From: Propioniciclava coleopterorum
Lineage (GTDB): Bacteria > Actinomycetota > Actinomycetes > Propionibacteriales > Propionibacteriaceae
DNA: 64,000 nucleotides
Reading direction: 5' to 3'
Assembly: GCF_011393335.1 (NCBI RefSeq)
Contig: NZ_CP049865.1
Location: forward strand, 2,994,722-3,058,721
Part shown: in pieces, positions 1 through 17,160 of the stretch
Numbering within the stretch: the stretch's first letter is position 1
How the letters are laid out: each line of letters begins with the position of its first letter
The notes under the pieces: model-generated
Database searches by the model: none
Told to the model about the DNA's origin: nothing
The model's input: the letters and a program-made list of their open reading frames with translations, nothing else
Position numbers and translations under genes: made by a program

Positions 1-46
1 CGGGGACGGTCCCGGTCGCCAGGGCCAACAGGTCGGGGGTTTCCAT
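1..46 (-). CDS. Possible start of a gene running off the left edge
   Basis: An ATG on the minus strand opens a frame that reads METPDLLALATGTVP and continues past the window edge. It lies 11 bases after the TAG stop of the NADAR gene on the same strand, so it could be the next gene of that operon. No clear ribosome binding site precedes it, and 15 residues are too few to name a family. Confidence 0.35.
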   Translation of the reverse strand, partial: METPDLLALATGTVP

Positions 47-57
47 GGGCGAGGAGT

Positions 58-636
58 CTACGGCGTGGCGCGCTCGGCGCGGAGCCGGTCGCGAGCGGCC
101 ATCAGCGCGAACCCGAGCAGGTTGCGGCCGCGCCAGCGGCTCGGGGTGGCGGCGTCGGGGGCGTCGGCCGCCAGCCCGATGCCCCACACGGCGTCCACGG
201 GGCTCGCCTCCACCAGGACGGCGTCCCCGGTACCGAGCAGGAACGCCCCGAGTTCGCGGTTCTGCCCGAACTTGGCCACGTTCGCGGTGACCACGGCCGG
301 GTAGCCGGCGGCGTCCCAGGCGGCCGGGTCGAAGCCGCGCACCCGCCGGCCGAGCGCCTTGGCGTCCGCCGGCGTCGCGGCGGCCAGGATCGCGGCGAGA
401 GCGTCCTCGTCGCCGAACAGGCGCGCCTTGGCGGCCATCATGAAGTGCTCGGCGCTGGGGTAGGTCACGCCCTCCACCTCGAACGGGGCGACGAACCACT
501 GGCTCAGGCACGCCTGCGTGACGGCCCCGGCGCGCGCCGAGTGGCCCCAGAAGTGCAGCAGTGGCGGCAGGTCGCCGGCCCGCTCGCGCTCCACGAGCGC
601 GGCGAGCGCGGCGGTGGGGTCCTGGTCGGTCGCCAT
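58..636 (-). CDS. NADAR family protein (YbiA-like)
   Basis: The 192-residue product resembles the NADAR/YbiA family, whose characterised members hydrolyse N-glycosidic bonds in riboflavin-pathway intermediates or remove ADP-ribose. Visible family motifs are FWGH near residue 25, the segment YPSAEHFMMAAKARLF, KFGQNREL, and the carboxy-terminal LVEASPVDAVWGIGL. An earlier in-frame ATG at 732 exists. The start at 636 was chosen because AAGGAGCC lies four bases upstream and because family similarity begins after it. The family assignment is by motif memory. The substrate cannot be told from sequence, and no toxin or ADP-ribosylation partner is visible nearby. The gene may be cotranscribed with the truncated gene at the left edge. 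Confidence 0.8.
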   Translation of the reverse strand: MATDQDPTAALAALVERERAGDLPPLLHFWGHSARAGAVTQACLSQWFVAPFEVEGVTYPSAEHFMMAAKARLFGDEDALAAILAAATPADAKALGRRVRGFDPAAWDAAGYPAVVTANVAKFGQNRELGAFLLGTGDAVLVEASPVDAVWGIGLAADAPDAATPSRWRGRNLLGFALMAARDRLRAERATP

Positions 637-756
637 GGGGGGCTCCTTCTGGGTCGCGTGTCGGGGGTTCGCGTCGCTGCAGTGTAGGCGTCGGCCGCCG
701 ACCGGGTCCGGCGTCCGTATCGCACAGCGCACCGCGGTCGCCGGCCGGGACGAGGG

Positions 757-2064
757 TCAGTCGTTGTCCTCGTAGACGTCCGGGATGCCGTCGGCGTCGG
801 CGTCCACGGCGTCGGCGCGCGCGATGGCGGCGTAGCGCCGGTTGCGCGGGATCAGCACGGCGGACGCCGCGAGCGCGGCCAGCAGCGAGGCCAGCAGGAC
901 GCCGACCTTGGCGGCGTCGTTGAGCGGACTGCCCAGCCCGAAGCTGAGCTCGCCGACCAGCAGCGAGACGGTGAACCCGATCCCGGCCAGCAACCCGACG
1001 CCGATCAGGTCGATCCAGCGCACGGCGTCGTCCAGGGTCGCGCGGGTGAAACGCGTGAGGGCCCACGTGGCCGACACGATCCCCAGCGGCTTGCCCAGAA
1101 CGAGCCCGACGATGATGCCCAGGGCCACCGGGGAGGTGGCTGCCGAGACGAGCCCGTCCCAGCCGCCGACGGCGACGCCGGCGGAGAAGAAGGCGAACAC
1201 GGGCACGGCGATGCCGGTGGACAGCGGGCGGTAGCGGTGCTCGAACACGGTCGTGAGGCCGCGGGTGGCGCCGCGCGCGACGCGGGCCGGGACCACCAGG
1301 CCCAGCACCACGCCCGCGATGGTGGCGTGGATCCCCGAGGCGTGCAGCAGGCCCCAGGCGGCGAGGCCCAGCGGCAGCAGGAACACCCAGGCGGCCCAGG
1401 CGTGCCGCTCGAAGAACGCCGGGAACCGCTGGACGCAGAACGCGTACACCGCTGCGGGCACCACGAACAGCGCCAGCGCGAGGAAGTCGATGTCGCCGGA
1501 GTAGAACACGGCGATGATGAGGATGGCGATCAGGTCGTCCACGACGGCCAGGGTGAGCAGGAAGAGCCGCAGCGCGCTGGGCAGGTGTGTGCCGATGATG
1601 GCGAGCACCGCCACCGCGAACGCGATGTCGGTGGCCGCCGGGATCGCCCAGCCCTGCAGGCCCTCGGGGGAGCCGAGGTTGACCAGCGTGAACAGCAGCG
1701 CCGGCACCGCGACGCCGGCGGCGGCCGCCACGACAGGGACCATCGCCTTGGAGGGGTCGCGCAGGTCGCCGGCGACGAGTTCGTTCTTGAGTTCGAGCCC
1801 GACCAGGAAGAAGAACACGGCCAGCAGTCCGTCGGCGGCCCACGCGCCCAGGCTGAGGTTCAGGTGGAGCGCCTCGGGCCCCACCGTCAGGTCGCGCAGC
1901 CCGAAGTAGCTGCCGGCGGCGGGCGAGTTCGCCCAGATGAGGGCGATGACGGCCGCCGCGATCAGCAGCATCCCGCCGGTCGTCTCGCGGCGGAGGATCT
2001 CGCCGACGCGCAGCGTCTCGGCGTAGCTGGAGCGGCTGAAGAAGGGGCGGCGGGGGGATGCCAT
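757..2064 (-). CDS. nhaA: Na+/H+ antiporter NhaA
   Basis: The 435-residue polytopic membrane protein exchanges sodium for protons across the plasma membrane for pH and salt homeostasis. It shows the NhaA hallmarks: [20 protein letters not shown] near residues 77-96, PAATDIAFA near 142-150, and the ion-binding aspartate pair in [10 protein letters not shown] (D176 and D177), equivalent to Asp163/Asp164 of the E. coli protein. About twelve hydrophobic segments are visible. The frame stays open far upstream, but the start at 2064 is preceded by GAGAGG at a six-base spacing and begins the family-like sequence. The last 18 residues are acidic and include DADADGIPD, which resembles a calcium-binding DxDxDG loop. 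The gene is divergent from the ydeI-like gene across a 90-base gap. Confidence 0.95.
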   Translation of the reverse strand: MASPRRPFFSRSSYAETLRVGEILRRETTGGMLLIAAAVIALIWANSPAAGSYFGLRDLTVGPEALHLNLSLGAWAADGLLAVFFFLVGLELKNELVAGDLRDPSKAMVPVVAAAAGVAVPALLFTLVNLGSPEGLQGWAIPAATDIAFAVAVLAIIGTHLPSALRLFLLTLAVVDDLIAILIIAVFYSGDIDFLALALFVVPAAVYAFCVQRFPAFFERHAWAAWVFLLPLGLAAWGLLHASGIHATIAGVVLGLVVPARVARGATRGLTTVFEHRYRPLSTGIAVPVFAFFSAGVAVGGWDGLVSAATSPVALGIIVGLVLGKPLGIVSATWALTRFTRATLDDAVRWIDLIGVGLLAGIGFTVSLLVGELSFGLGSPLNDAAKVGVLLASLLAALAASAVLIPRNRRYAAIARADAVDADADGIPDVYEDND

Positions 2065-2154
2065 GAGCGGCCTCTCGGAGTCGTCGGTCGGGGACTTCGC
2101 CGACCAGACTTCCCGGCACACCGTTGAATACTTTACTGCAACCGCCGTGGCAGG

Positions 2155-2814
2155 ATGACCACCATGTCCCCTCGCGACGGCGGTACCCCCGAGCGTCCAG
2201 CCGTGTTCTTCGACGGCCCCGAGGAGTTCCGCGCCTGGCTGGAGGAGCACCACGACACCGCGCCGGAGCTGTGGATGGGGCTCTCCAAGGCGCACGTGCG
2301 GCCACGCGGTCTCACCTGGGATCAGGCGGTGCCCGAGGCCCTGTGCTTCGGCTGGATCGACTCGCTGTCGCAGCGGATCGACGACGACAGCCGCCGCCAG
2401 CGCTGGACGCCGCGGCGTCCGGGCAGCAACTGGAGCCTGGTGAACGTCGCGCACGTGGAGCGACTGATCGCGGAGGGGCGGATGACGCCCGCCGGGCTCG
2501 CCGCGTTCGAGGCCCGCCAGGCCGGACGCACGGGCGTCTACAGCTTCGAGGTGCCACCCGGCGAGCTCACCGAGGCGGACGCCGCCGCGCTGGACGCCGT
2601 CCCGGCCGCCCGCGCCTGGTGGGACCGCGCCCCGGCGTCCTACCGACGGCTCGTGACGAGCTGGCTGGCCGGGGCCAAGCGTCCCCAGACGCGGGAGCGC
2701 CGCCTGGCCCAACTCGTGGAGGACAGCGCGGCCGGTCGGCTGATCCCGCCGCAGCGCTACGGCGACGAGCCCGCCTGGGTGCGGCGGCTGCGGGCCGAGC
2801 TGGGCCTGGACTGA
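2155..2814 (+). CDS. YdeI/OmpD-associated family protein
   Basis: The product has 219 residues (216 if translation starts at the second ATG, 2164). It matches the YdeI/OmpD-associated family through [16 protein letters not shown], the central [19 protein letters not shown], and [11 protein letters not shown]. The carboxy-terminal part contains a [22 protein letters not shown] segment typical of the family's helical tail. The function of this family is poorly known; some members are linked to resistance or stress by context only. AGGA at 2152-2155 sits well for the ATG at 2164, so the shorter form may be the true one. The gene stands alone, divergent from nhaA and 192 bases ahead of the arginine operon. 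Confidence 0.85.
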   Translation: MTTMSPRDGGTPERPAVFFDGPEEFRAWLEEHHDTAPELWMGLSKAHVRPRGLTWDQAVPEALCFGWIDSLSQRIDDDSRRQRWTPRRPGSNWSLVNVAHVERLIAEGRMTPAGLAAFEARQAGRTGVYSFEVPPGELTEADAAALDAVPAARAWWDRAPASYRRLVTSWLAGAKRPQTRERRLAQLVEDSAAGRLIPPQRYGDEPAWVRRLRAELGLD

Positions 2815-2971
2815 CCCGGTAACCGGACGGATTCCCGGGATCCTGCGGCCGGGCGGCGTCATGGTGCGCGATCCTCGCGTTACGGGCCGTGCCGACGCAA
2901 CCATTCGGCGTCATGGGCGGCGAACCGCGGCGCGGACGACGGCGAGGTCCCCGCGCGGGCGACAACCCGGG

Positions 2972-3007
2972 TGGCATTTTTATTCCGATGACTGCATACT
3001 CATGCTA
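2972..3007 (+). promoter_or_regulatory. Tandem ARG boxes overlapping the argC promoter
   Basis: Two imperfect palindromes with the ARG-box layout lie directly upstream of argC. The distal one spans 2972-2987 (TGGCAT-TTTT-ATTCCG) and the proximal one 2992-3007 (CTGCAT-ACTC-ATGCTA, with TGCAT mirrored by ATGCT). Their centres are 20 bases apart, close to the 21-base spacing of paired ArgR sites in E. coli. The proximal box contains the -10 candidate CATACT at 2995-3000, which ends six bases before the argC ATG. No Shine-Dalgarno sequence is present, so argC is probably leaderless, and ArgR bound here would cover the -10 and start site. Confidence 0.7.
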
Positions 3008-4038
3008 TGACGATCAAGATCGCAGTCGCGGGCTGCACCGGCTACGCGGGCGGTGAGCTGCTGCGCCTCCTGGCCACCCGGGACGACGTGGAGATCGGCG
3101 CGTTGACCGCCAAGACCTCGGCCGGCACCAAGCTCGGCCAGCACCACCAGCACCTGACGACCCTGCTGGACCGCGACGTCCTCGACACCACGCCCGCCAA
3201 CCTCGCCGGTCACGACGTGGTCTTCCTGGCCCTCCCGCACGGGGCGTCGGCCGAGGTGGCCGCCTCGCTGGGCGAGGACGTCCTGGTCATCGACTCCGGC
3301 GCCGACTTCCGGCTCGAGTCCGCGCAGGACTGGGCCGCCTTCTACGGCACCGAGCACGCGGGCACGTGGCCCTACGGCCTGCCCGAGCTGCCCGGGCAGC
3401 GCGAGCGGTTGGCCGGGAGCCGCCGCATCGCCGTGCCGGGCTGCTTCCCGACCACGATCACGCTCGCGCTGGCGCCCGCCGTCTCCGCCGGCATCGTCGA
3501 CGGCCACGACGTGGTCGCCGTCGCGCCGACCGGCCCCTCGGGCGCGGGCAAGTCGCTCAAGCCGCACCTGCTCGGCGCGGAGCTGATGGGGTCGGCGTCC
3601 GCCTACGGCGTGGGGGGCGTCCACCGGCACGTCCCGGAGATCCTGCAGAACCTGCGCAAGCTCGGCGCCGCCGCGCCGACCCTGTCCTTCACGCCGGTGC
3701 TCGTGCCGATGAGCCGGGGGATCCTGGCCACCGTCTCCGCGCCGCTGTCGGGCCCCACGACGGTGCAGCAGGTCCGGGACGCCTACGCGTCCGCCTGGGC
3801 CGACGAGCCCTTCGTCACCCTGCTGCCCGAGGGGCTGTGGCCGCAGACCCAGTCCGTGCTGGGCAGCAACTACGTCCACGTCCAGGTGGCGGTCGACGAG
3901 GCCGCGAACCGGCTCGTGGTCGTCGCCGCGCTCGACAACCTCGCCAAGGGCACCGCCGGCGGCGCCATCCAGTCCATGAACATCGCCCTGGGCCTCCCCG
4001 AGACCCAGGGCCTCACCACGATGGGAGTCGCCCCGTGA
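3007..4038 (+). CDS. argC: N-acetyl-gamma-glutamyl-phosphate reductase ArgC
   Basis: ArgC reduces N-acetylglutamyl phosphate to the semialdehyde with NADPH, the third step of arginine synthesis, in the cytoplasm. The 343-residue product has the nucleotide-binding motif [14 protein letters not shown] at residues 9-22, the catalytic cysteine C146 in VPGCFPTT, and the family segments LALPHG and IDSGADFR. The length is typical. The ATG at 3007 places the Rossmann motif at the usual distance, although no ribosome binding site is present, so a leaderless transcript is likely. It is the first gene of argCJBDRH and overlaps argJ by four bases (GTGA). Regulation by the ArgR encoded four genes downstream is expected from the boxes at the promoter. 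Confidence 0.97.
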   Translation: MTIKIAVAGCTGYAGGELLRLLATRDDVEIGALTAKTSAGTKLGQHHQHLTTLLDRDVLDTTPANLAGHDVVFLALPHGASAEVAASLGEDVLVIDSGADFRLESAQDWAAFYGTEHAGTWPYGLPELPGQRERLAGSRRIAVPGCFPTTITLALAPAVSAGIVDGHDVVAVAPTGPSGAGKSLKPHLLGAELMGSASAYGVGGVHRHVPEILQNLRKLGAAAPTLSFTPVLVPMSRGILATVSAPLSGPTTVQQVRDAYASAWADEPFVTLLPEGLWPQTQSVLGSNYVHVQVAVDEAANRLVVVAALDNLAKGTAGGAIQSMNIALGLPETQGLTTMGVAP

Positions 4039-5189
4039 GCGTCACCGCAGCCCGCGGATTCCAGGCCGCCGGCGTCGCCGCCGGCATCAAGGCCTCCGGA
4101 CGCCGCGACCTCGCGCTGGTCCGCAACGTCGGACCCTCCCGGGTCGCCGCCGGCGTGTTCACGTCCAACCGGTTCAAGGCCGCCCCGGTGGTCTGGTCGA
4201 TCGACGCGCTGGCCGGCGGCGAACTCGACGCGGTCGTCCTCAACTCCGGGGGCGCGAACGCGTGCACCGGCGCCGACGGGCTGGCCGACGCCCGCGACAC
4301 GGCGACGGTGACGGCCTCGGTCCTCGACAGCAGCCCCGACCGGATCGCGGTCTGCTCGACCGGGCTCATCGGCGTCCGGCTCCCCATGGACGCCGTGGTC
4401 TCCGGCGTCAAGGCCGCCGCGGCCGAACTGTCGGAGGCCGGCGCGACCGCGGCCGCCGAGGCGATCATGACGACCGACACGGTGAGCAAGCAGGCCGCCG
4501 CGGCGTCCGAGGCGGGCTGGAGCGTCGGCGGGATGGCGAAGGGCGCCGGGATGCTGGCGCCCGCGCTGGCGACCATGCTGGTGGTGCTGACCACCGACGC
4601 CGACCTGACCGCCGAGCAGGCGGACGCCGCGCTGCGGGCCGCGACCCGCGTCACCTTCGACCGCACCGACTCCGACGGCTGCATGTCCACCAACGACACC
4701 GTGATCCTGCTCGCCAGCGGGGCCTCCGGCGTCGCCCCGGACGCCGAGGAGTTCACCGCCGCGCTCACGCACGTGTGCGCGTCGCTGGCCCGCCAACTGC
4801 TCGCGGACGCCGAGGGCGCCAGCCACGACATCGCGGTGACGGTGGTGAACGCGGCGACCGAGGACGACGCGCTCGACGTCGCCCGCGCCGTGACCCGCTC
4901 GAACCTGTTCAAGACCGCGATCTTCGGCAACGACCCCAACTGGGGGCGCGTCCTGGCCTCGGCGGGCACCTCGCGCGCGACGTTCGACCCCGAGCAGGTC
5001 AGCGTCTCGTTCAACGGTGTGAAGGTGTTCGACCGCGGCGGCCTGGGGGAGGACCGCTCGCTGGTGGACCTGACGCCGCGGGAGGTCGTGGTCGAGATCG
5101 ACCTGGCCGCCGGCCCGGAGCAGGCGACCGTGTGGACCAACGACCTCACCTACGACTACGTCAAAGAGAACGCGGAGTACTCCTCATGA
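4035..5189 (+). CDS. argJ: Bifunctional ornithine acetyltransferase / N-acetylglutamate synthase ArgJ
   Basis: ArgJ moves the acetyl group from N-acetylornithine to glutamate, recycling it, and in bifunctional forms can also use acetyl-CoA. The 384-residue precursor is self-cleaved into two chains at an ATML site. The motif [14 protein letters not shown] is present, with the nucleophile T180. SGGANACTG near residues 71-79 and FGNDPNWGR near the carboxy terminus are further family signatures. Translation starts at GTG 4035, which overlaps the argC stop (GTGA), so the genes are probably translationally coupled. The gene then overlaps argB by four bases (ATGA). Sequence alone does not decide whether it has the acetyl-CoA-dependent activity as well. 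Confidence 0.96.
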   Translation: MSVTAARGFQAAGVAAGIKASGRRDLALVRNVGPSRVAAGVFTSNRFKAAPVVWSIDALAGGELDAVVLNSGGANACTGADGLADARDTATVTASVLDSSPDRIAVCSTGLIGVRLPMDAVVSGVKAAAAELSEAGATAAAEAIMTTDTVSKQAAAASEAGWSVGGMAKGAGMLAPALATMLVVLTTDADLTAEQADAALRAATRVTFDRTDSDGCMSTNDTVILLASGASGVAPDAEEFTAALTHVCASLARQLLADAEGASHDIAVTVVNAATEDDALDVARAVTRSNLFKTAIFGNDPNWGRVLASAGTSRATFDPEQVSVSFNGVKVFDRGGLGEDRSLVDLTPREVVVEIDLAAGPEQATVWTNDLTYDYVKENAEYSS

Positions 5190-6084
5190 CCCCCATCACG
5201 ACGCGCACCGCCCAACTGCAGAGCGAGATCTACACCAAGGCGGGCACGCTCATCGAGGCGCTGCCCTGGCTGGAGAAGTACGCGGGCAAGACCATCGTCA
5301 TCAAGTACGGCGGCAACGCGATGACCAGCGACGCCCTCAAGCGGGCCTTCGTCGAGGACGTCGTGTTCCTGCGCCGCTGCGGCGTCCGGCCCGTGGTCGT
5401 GCACGGCGGCGGGCCGCAGATCAACGCGATGCTGCAGCGCCTCGACATCCCCTCCGAGTTCAAGGGCGGCCTGCGGGTCACCACCCCGGAGGCGATGGAG
5501 GTCGTCCGGATGGTGCTGGTGGGGCAGGTGGGCCGCGAGCTGGTCGGCCTGCTGAACGCGCACGGGCCGCTGGCCGTGGGCATGTCCGGTGAGGACGCCG
5601 GGCTGTTCACCGCCCAGCGTCGCGGCACCGTCGTGGACGGCCAGCCCGTCGACCTGGGAAGCGTCGGCGAGGTCGTCGACGTCAACAGCGCCGCCGTGGC
5701 GGACCTGATCGAGGCCGGCCGCATCCCCGTGGTCGCCTCGGTCGCCCCCGACGCCTCGGGCGCGGTGCTCAACATCAACGCCGACACGGCGGCCGCCGCC
5801 CTGGCCGCCGGACTGCACGCCGAGCGGCTGCTGGTCCTGACCGACGTGGAGGGCCTGTTCAGCAACTGGCCCAGCACCGACGAGATCATCGCCTCGATCA
5901 ACACCACCGAACTCCGGGCGATCCTGCCGAACCTCTCCAGCGGCATGATCCCCAAGATGGAGGCGTGCCTGGCCGCGGTGGAGGGCGGCGTCCCGCTGGC
6001 CACGATCGTGGACGGCCGCCGCCCGCACTCGCTGCTGCTGGAGATCTTCACGGACGAAGGAGTCGGAACCATGGTGGTGCCCGC

Positions 6085-6088
<4 letters not shown>
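5186..6088 (+). CDS. argB: Acetylglutamate kinase ArgB
   Basis: ArgB phosphorylates N-acetylglutamate with ATP, the usual control point of the pathway. The 300-residue protein shows the amino-acid-kinase fold motifs: the phosphate-binding [10 protein letters not shown] near residues 37-46, [13 protein letters not shown] near 71-83, and [10 protein letters not shown]-type sequence ([11 protein letters not shown]) near the carboxy terminus. An amino-terminal helix of about 25 residues precedes the kinase core. In the family this helix goes with hexameric, arginine-inhibited enzymes, so feedback inhibition is plausible but inferred. The ATG at 5186 overlaps the argJ stop, and the stop overlaps argD by four bases. 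Confidence 0.97.
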
Positions 6089-9169
<3,081 letters not shown>

Positions 9170-9206
9170 CGGGACACCGTTCCGGGCGGGCGCGCACGGG
9201 CTCCGA

Positions 9207-9220
9207 TAGGCTCGGGCCCC
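9207..9220 (+). promoter_or_regulatory. Leaderless promoter of tyrS
   Basis: TAGGCT at 9207-9212 has the form of an actinobacterial -10 element. Eight bases separate it from the tyrS GTG at 9221 and no Shine-Dalgarno sequence fits in the gap, so transcription probably starts at or next to the start codon. The same hexamer occurs at the same distance ahead of several other genes in this window. Confidence 0.55.
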
Positions 9221-10486
9221 GTGAACGCACTGATCGACGAACTGCAATGGCGGGGGCTCATCGCCCATTCGACGGACCTGGACGCCCTGGGCGCCCACCT
9301 CGACGAGGGACCCGTCAGCGCCTATGTGGGCTTCGATCCGACCGCGCCGTCCATCCACATGGGCAACCTGGTCCAGTTGATGCTGATGCGTGCGCTGCAG
9401 CGCGCCGGCCACCAGCCGTTCCTGCTGGTCGGCGGCTCCACCGGCCTCATCGGTGACCCGAAGCAGGCCGGCGAGCGCGTGATGAACGACGCCTCGGTGG
9501 TTGAGGGTTGGGTCGAGCGGATCCGCGCGCAGGTCGGCGGCCTCATCGACCTGGACGGCCAGCGCGGTGCCCGGCTGGTGAACAACCTGGACTGGACGGG
9601 GCGCATCAGCGCGCTCGACTTCCTGCGCGACGTCGGCAAGCACTTCTCGGTGAACCGGATGCTCGACCGCGAGGTCGTGAAGTCCCGCCTCGACTCCGGC
9701 ATCAGCTACACCGAGTTCAGCTATGTGCTGCTGCAGTCGCTGGACTTCCGCGAGCTCTACCGCACCCACGGGGTCACCATGCAGACCGGCGGGTCGGACC
9801 AGTGGGGCAACATCACGGCGGGCATCGACCTGATCCGCCGGTCCGAGGGCGGCAAGGCTCACGGCATCGGGACGCCGCTGCTGACCAAGGCCGACGGGAC
9901 CAAGTTCGGCAAGACCGAGTCCGGGACGGTCTGGCTCGACCCGGAGATGACCTCGCCCTATGCCTTCCACCAGTACTTCCTGAACGCCGAGGACGCCATG
10001 GTGGTCTCCTACCTCAAGGTGTTCAGCGAGCGCCCCCGCGACGAGATCGACGAGATCGCCCGGCAGCAGGAGGAGAAGCCCTTCCTGCGCGTGGCGCAGC
10101 GCGCGCTGGCCGACGACATCACCGACCTCGTGCACGGACGCCCCGAGCGGGAGTCGGCCGAGGCGGCGGCGGCGGCGTTGTTCGGACGCAGCGAACTCGC
10201 GGAGCTGGACGACCGCACGCTCGCCGCGGTCGCCAAGGAGCTGGGAGCGGCCACCGTCCCGGCGGGGGAGAGCCTGCCCAGCGTGGTCGACGCGCTCGTG
10301 ACCGCCGGCGTGGTGCCGTCGAAGTCGGCCGGCCGCCGGGCGATCGACGAGGGCGGGGCGTACGTGAACAACGTCAAGGTCACCGACCCCGACGCGGTGC
10401 TCAGCCCCGACGACCTGCTCGGAGGCCGGTACGCGATCGTCCGCCGCGGCAAGAAGACCGTCGGGGCGCTGGAGTTCCAGCGCTGA
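9221..10486 (+). CDS. tyrS: Tyrosine-tRNA ligase TyrS
   Basis: TyrS charges tRNA-Tyr with tyrosine using ATP. The 421-residue class I synthetase has the HIGH-type motif as PSIHMGNLVQL near residues 43-53, the KMSKS-type loop as KFGKTESGT, the tyrosine-pocket segment QTGGSDQWGNI, and a carboxy-terminal S4 RNA-binding domain (VPSKSAGRRAIDEGGAYVNN). It starts at GTG 9221 and is probably leaderless. There is no room for a T-box leader. It follows argH by 51 bases and is followed by a strong hairpin at 10522-10550. Confidence 0.97.
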   Translation: MNALIDELQWRGLIAHSTDLDALGAHLDEGPVSAYVGFDPTAPSIHMGNLVQLMLMRALQRAGHQPFLLVGGSTGLIGDPKQAGERVMNDASVVEGWVERIRAQVGGLIDLDGQRGARLVNNLDWTGRISALDFLRDVGKHFSVNRMLDREVVKSRLDSGISYTEFSYVLLQSLDFRELYRTHGVTMQTGGSDQWGNITAGIDLIRRSEGGKAHGIGTPLLTKADGTKFGKTESGTVWLDPEMTSPYAFHQYFLNAEDAMVVSYLKVFSERPRDEIDEIARQQEEKPFLRVAQRALADDITDLVHGRPERESAEAAAAALFGRSELAELDDRTLAAVAKELGAATVPAGESLPSVVDALVTAGVVPSKSAGRRAIDEGGAYVNNVKVTDPDAVLSPDDLLGGRYAIVRRGKKTVGALEFQR

Positions 10487-10521
10487 GGCGTCGCCGCACG
10501 GCCGATCGCCCACACCCACGC

Positions 10522-10550
10522 CAGGGGAGGTTCCACGGGAGCCTCCCCTG
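10522..10550 (+). terminator. Hairpin terminator after tyrS
   Basis: CAGGGGAGG at 10522-10530 and CCTCCCCTG at 10542-10550 form a perfect nine-base stem with an 11-base loop, 36 bases after the tyrS stop. No T-tract follows, as is common for actinobacterial intrinsic terminators. Confidence 0.65.
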
Positions 10551-11174
10551 ACGCATATCCGGACGTCGGCCCGTGGCTCCGGCTACTCGGGCATCGGTGC
10601 CGGCTGCGACGCCCGTGCAAGCGCTCACCACCAAGGCTCAGGCACGCCCCGTCCGGGCCGTCAAGAGGCTCGGCAACACCGTTGCCCGCTCCCAACGGCG
10701 TTTGGATGAGGAGGGCCGCCGCCCGATTGGTGTTGGCGTCCTGGTTCGTGTAATGTTCCTCAAGCACTCGGGGCACCGAGGACTTCGGTCCGAAGGATCT
10801 CCGAGGGTCATCCACACCGACAGTGAGCCCTCCACGGGGGGTCGCCGAACGTGGGATGTGCCGGGATCGAGAAACACCGGATTTGCACCGGGATTCACGG
10901 GCTGGTAAGTTAGGTCGAGTGCCTCACCGAGGTTCAGGAGCCCTGAAAGGGCGCTGGAACTGGGTGTGTGTGTCGGAAGTTTGAGAACTCAACAGCGTGC
11001 TTAGGTCAATGCCAGTGGCCAGACGATCGACCCTTCTGGGTTGTGGTTTTGGTTCATATTTGTTGCACACAACCTTCATGGTTTGTGTGTCCTCGTTGAC
11101 CAACCTTTTGTGGTTGGTTTTCTTTTGAGATTGATGTAACAACCTTTTTTAGGGTTGGGTTTCATCTCTCATCG
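10551..11174 (+). promoter_or_regulatory. rRNA operon promoter and leader region
   Basis: This stretch contains no convincing protein gene and leads into the 16S gene. Two sigma-70-type promoters are visible. P1 has TTGGTG at 10727-10732, an 18-base spacer and TAATGT at 10751-10756. P2 has TTGCAC at 10883-10888, a 17-base spacer and TAAGTT at 10906-10911. Downstream, TTTGAGAACTC at 10980-10990 matches the antitermination-type leader motif found upstream of actinobacterial rRNA genes. Bases 10987-11012 pair with the spacer after 16S. Two short hairpins (CCAACC with GGTTGG near 11100-11117, and AACAACC with GGGTTG near 11139-11157) lie just ahead of 16S. Confidence 0.7.
10987..11012 (+). other. 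5' arm of the 16S precursor processing stem
   Basis: The sequence from ACTCAACAG to GGTCAATGC is complementary, with a few mismatches and bulges, to 12795-12823 downstream of 16S (GCATTGA on one side, TTGTTGAGT on the other). Such long stems bracketing 16S are the usual RNase III cleavage sites. Confidence 0.55.
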
Positions 11175-16207
<5,033 letters not shown>

Positions 16208-16238
16208 ACCACCAAACAAACGGTGTAGACGGGCAAAA

Positions 16239-16285
16239 ATCTACGATGACTACGCGTCCACTATACGATATCTGAAACAACAACC
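16239..16285 (+). other. 3' arm of the 23S precursor processing stem
   Basis: CGCGTCCACTATACGAT and the following GAAACAACAACC are the reverse complement, with few mismatches, of the spacer sequence at about 13018-13047 (GTTGTTGTTTGAG, then GTATAGTGGACGCG). Together they form the long stem that brackets 23S, an expected RNase III site. Confidence 0.65.
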
Positions 16286-16323
16286 CGAGGCTTCGACCCA
16301 GGCGTTGAGGTTCAGAACGATCC

Positions 16324-16343
16324 CCCACACCCGCGGGTGTGGG
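16324..16343 (+). repeat. Perfect 20-base palindrome between 23S and 5S
   Basis: CCCACACCCG followed directly by its reverse complement CGGGTGTGGG lies 17 bases ahead of 5S. It is probably an RNA processing or spacer hairpin of the rrn transcript, though at least three bases would be unpaired in a real loop. Confidence 0.5.
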
Positions 16344-16360
16344 AAGACAACTCAAGATTG

Positions 16361-16479
16361 TTTCGGTGGTCATAGCGTGAGGGAAACGCCCGGTCCCATT
16401 CCGAACCCGGAAGCTAAGCCTCACAGCGCCGATGGTACTGCACACGGGAGTGTGTGGGAGAGTAGGACGCCGCCGAACA
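16361..16479 (+). rRNA. rrf: 5S ribosomal RNA
   Basis: The gene has the usual size, and TTCGGTGGT pairs with GCCGCCGAA at the two ends. The conserved CCGAACCCGGAAGCTAAG loop and GATGGTACTGCA are present. It closes the 16S-23S-5S operon and is followed by a strong terminator. Confidence 0.95.
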
Positions 16480-16519
16480 CACCCCCCAAACCTCAGGGTT
16501 TGAGGATCAACGGGTGGCA

Positions 16520-16552
16520 GTGCCCCAAAACCAGCAATGGTTTTGGGGGCAC
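16520..16552 (+). terminator. rRNA operon terminator
   Basis: GTGCCCCAAAACCA pairs with TGGTTTTGGGGGCAC across a four-base loop, giving a stem of about 14 pairs with one bulged G. It lies 41 bases after 5S. Confidence 0.75.
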
Positions 16553-16642
16553 ACCCATATCCACCGCCACCCAACGACGGATCAATGGGTATCCCGTTGT
16601 TGAACGTCTTCCCAGGCCCGGTGACGTCCACACCAACTCTTG

Positions 16643-16672
16643 CGAGCGTTCCCGAACCATCGGGAACGCTCG
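16643..16672 (+). terminator. Second hairpin terminator after the rRNA operon
   Basis: CGAGCGTTCCCGA and TCGGGAACGCTCG form a perfect 13-base stem with an ACCA tetraloop, followed by TTCG. It may back up the rRNA terminator and insulate the downstream gene. Confidence 0.65.
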
Positions 16673-17125
16673 TTCGCGTTCCAGGGCGCCGTCGAACCGT
16701 CATGGTGCGGTACCAGCGCAGTTTCGGGGTTTGGCTCAGCTGCGACGGGGGTCGTGGGGAACGGCGAGCATCTGACGGGAGCCGCGGCACGAGTTCGACC
16801 CCGCCGGCGGGGGCGACTGCTCCTCTTTCCCATCCTGGATCGCCGGGTCAGCCCGGGCGCTGAGGCACGGTCATACAGAAGGAGTGCTGGGACGCACATT
16901 TCCTGGGGCCCGCTGTTGACCCGTGTCCGTCCTCGACGGGTGGCGGGGCACTTCCACTTGGTAGTTGGGGCGCCGGCACCCCCGGACTGGTTCTGTCAGA
17001 CGGATTCTGAGCGAGGTGGACATCCGACAGTGCTGCGCGAGATCACCTCCTCGTCTCTGGGAGCCGTTGTGGAAAGGCCAGCCCGTGGCCCACGTGGTCC
17101 GTGAGGGACCGCAGTTGCTGGTTCT
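16673..17125. other. Intergenic region between rrn and the TPR gene; no gene seen
   Basis: No reading frame here shows recognisable protein sequence or a credible start with a ribosome binding site. No tRNA fold was found. A few short GC-rich dyads such as GTGGCCCAC are present, but nothing can be assigned. Confidence 0.5.
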
Positions 17126-17160
17126 TTGCTCCCCGGGAGGGATAACGGCAGACTGGGACG
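17126..17160 (+). promoter_or_regulatory. Possible leaderless promoter of the Arg/Gly-rich TPR gene
   Basis: TTGCTC at 17126-17131 and CAGACT at 17149-17154 are separated by 17 bases. The -10 candidate ends six bases before the GTG at 17161, and no ribosome binding site lies between, which fits leaderless transcription. The hexamers match consensus only partly. Confidence 0.4.

Noticed and set aside
2065-2904. A 280-residue amino-terminal extension of NhaA
   Set aside because: It overlaps the YdeI-like gene on the other strand and has shadow-like composition. A start with a ribosome binding site at 2064 fits the family.
9170-9220. T-box riboswitch ahead of tyrS
   Set aside because: Only 51 bases separate argH and tyrS, and the promoter appears leaderless, so there is no room for a T-box.
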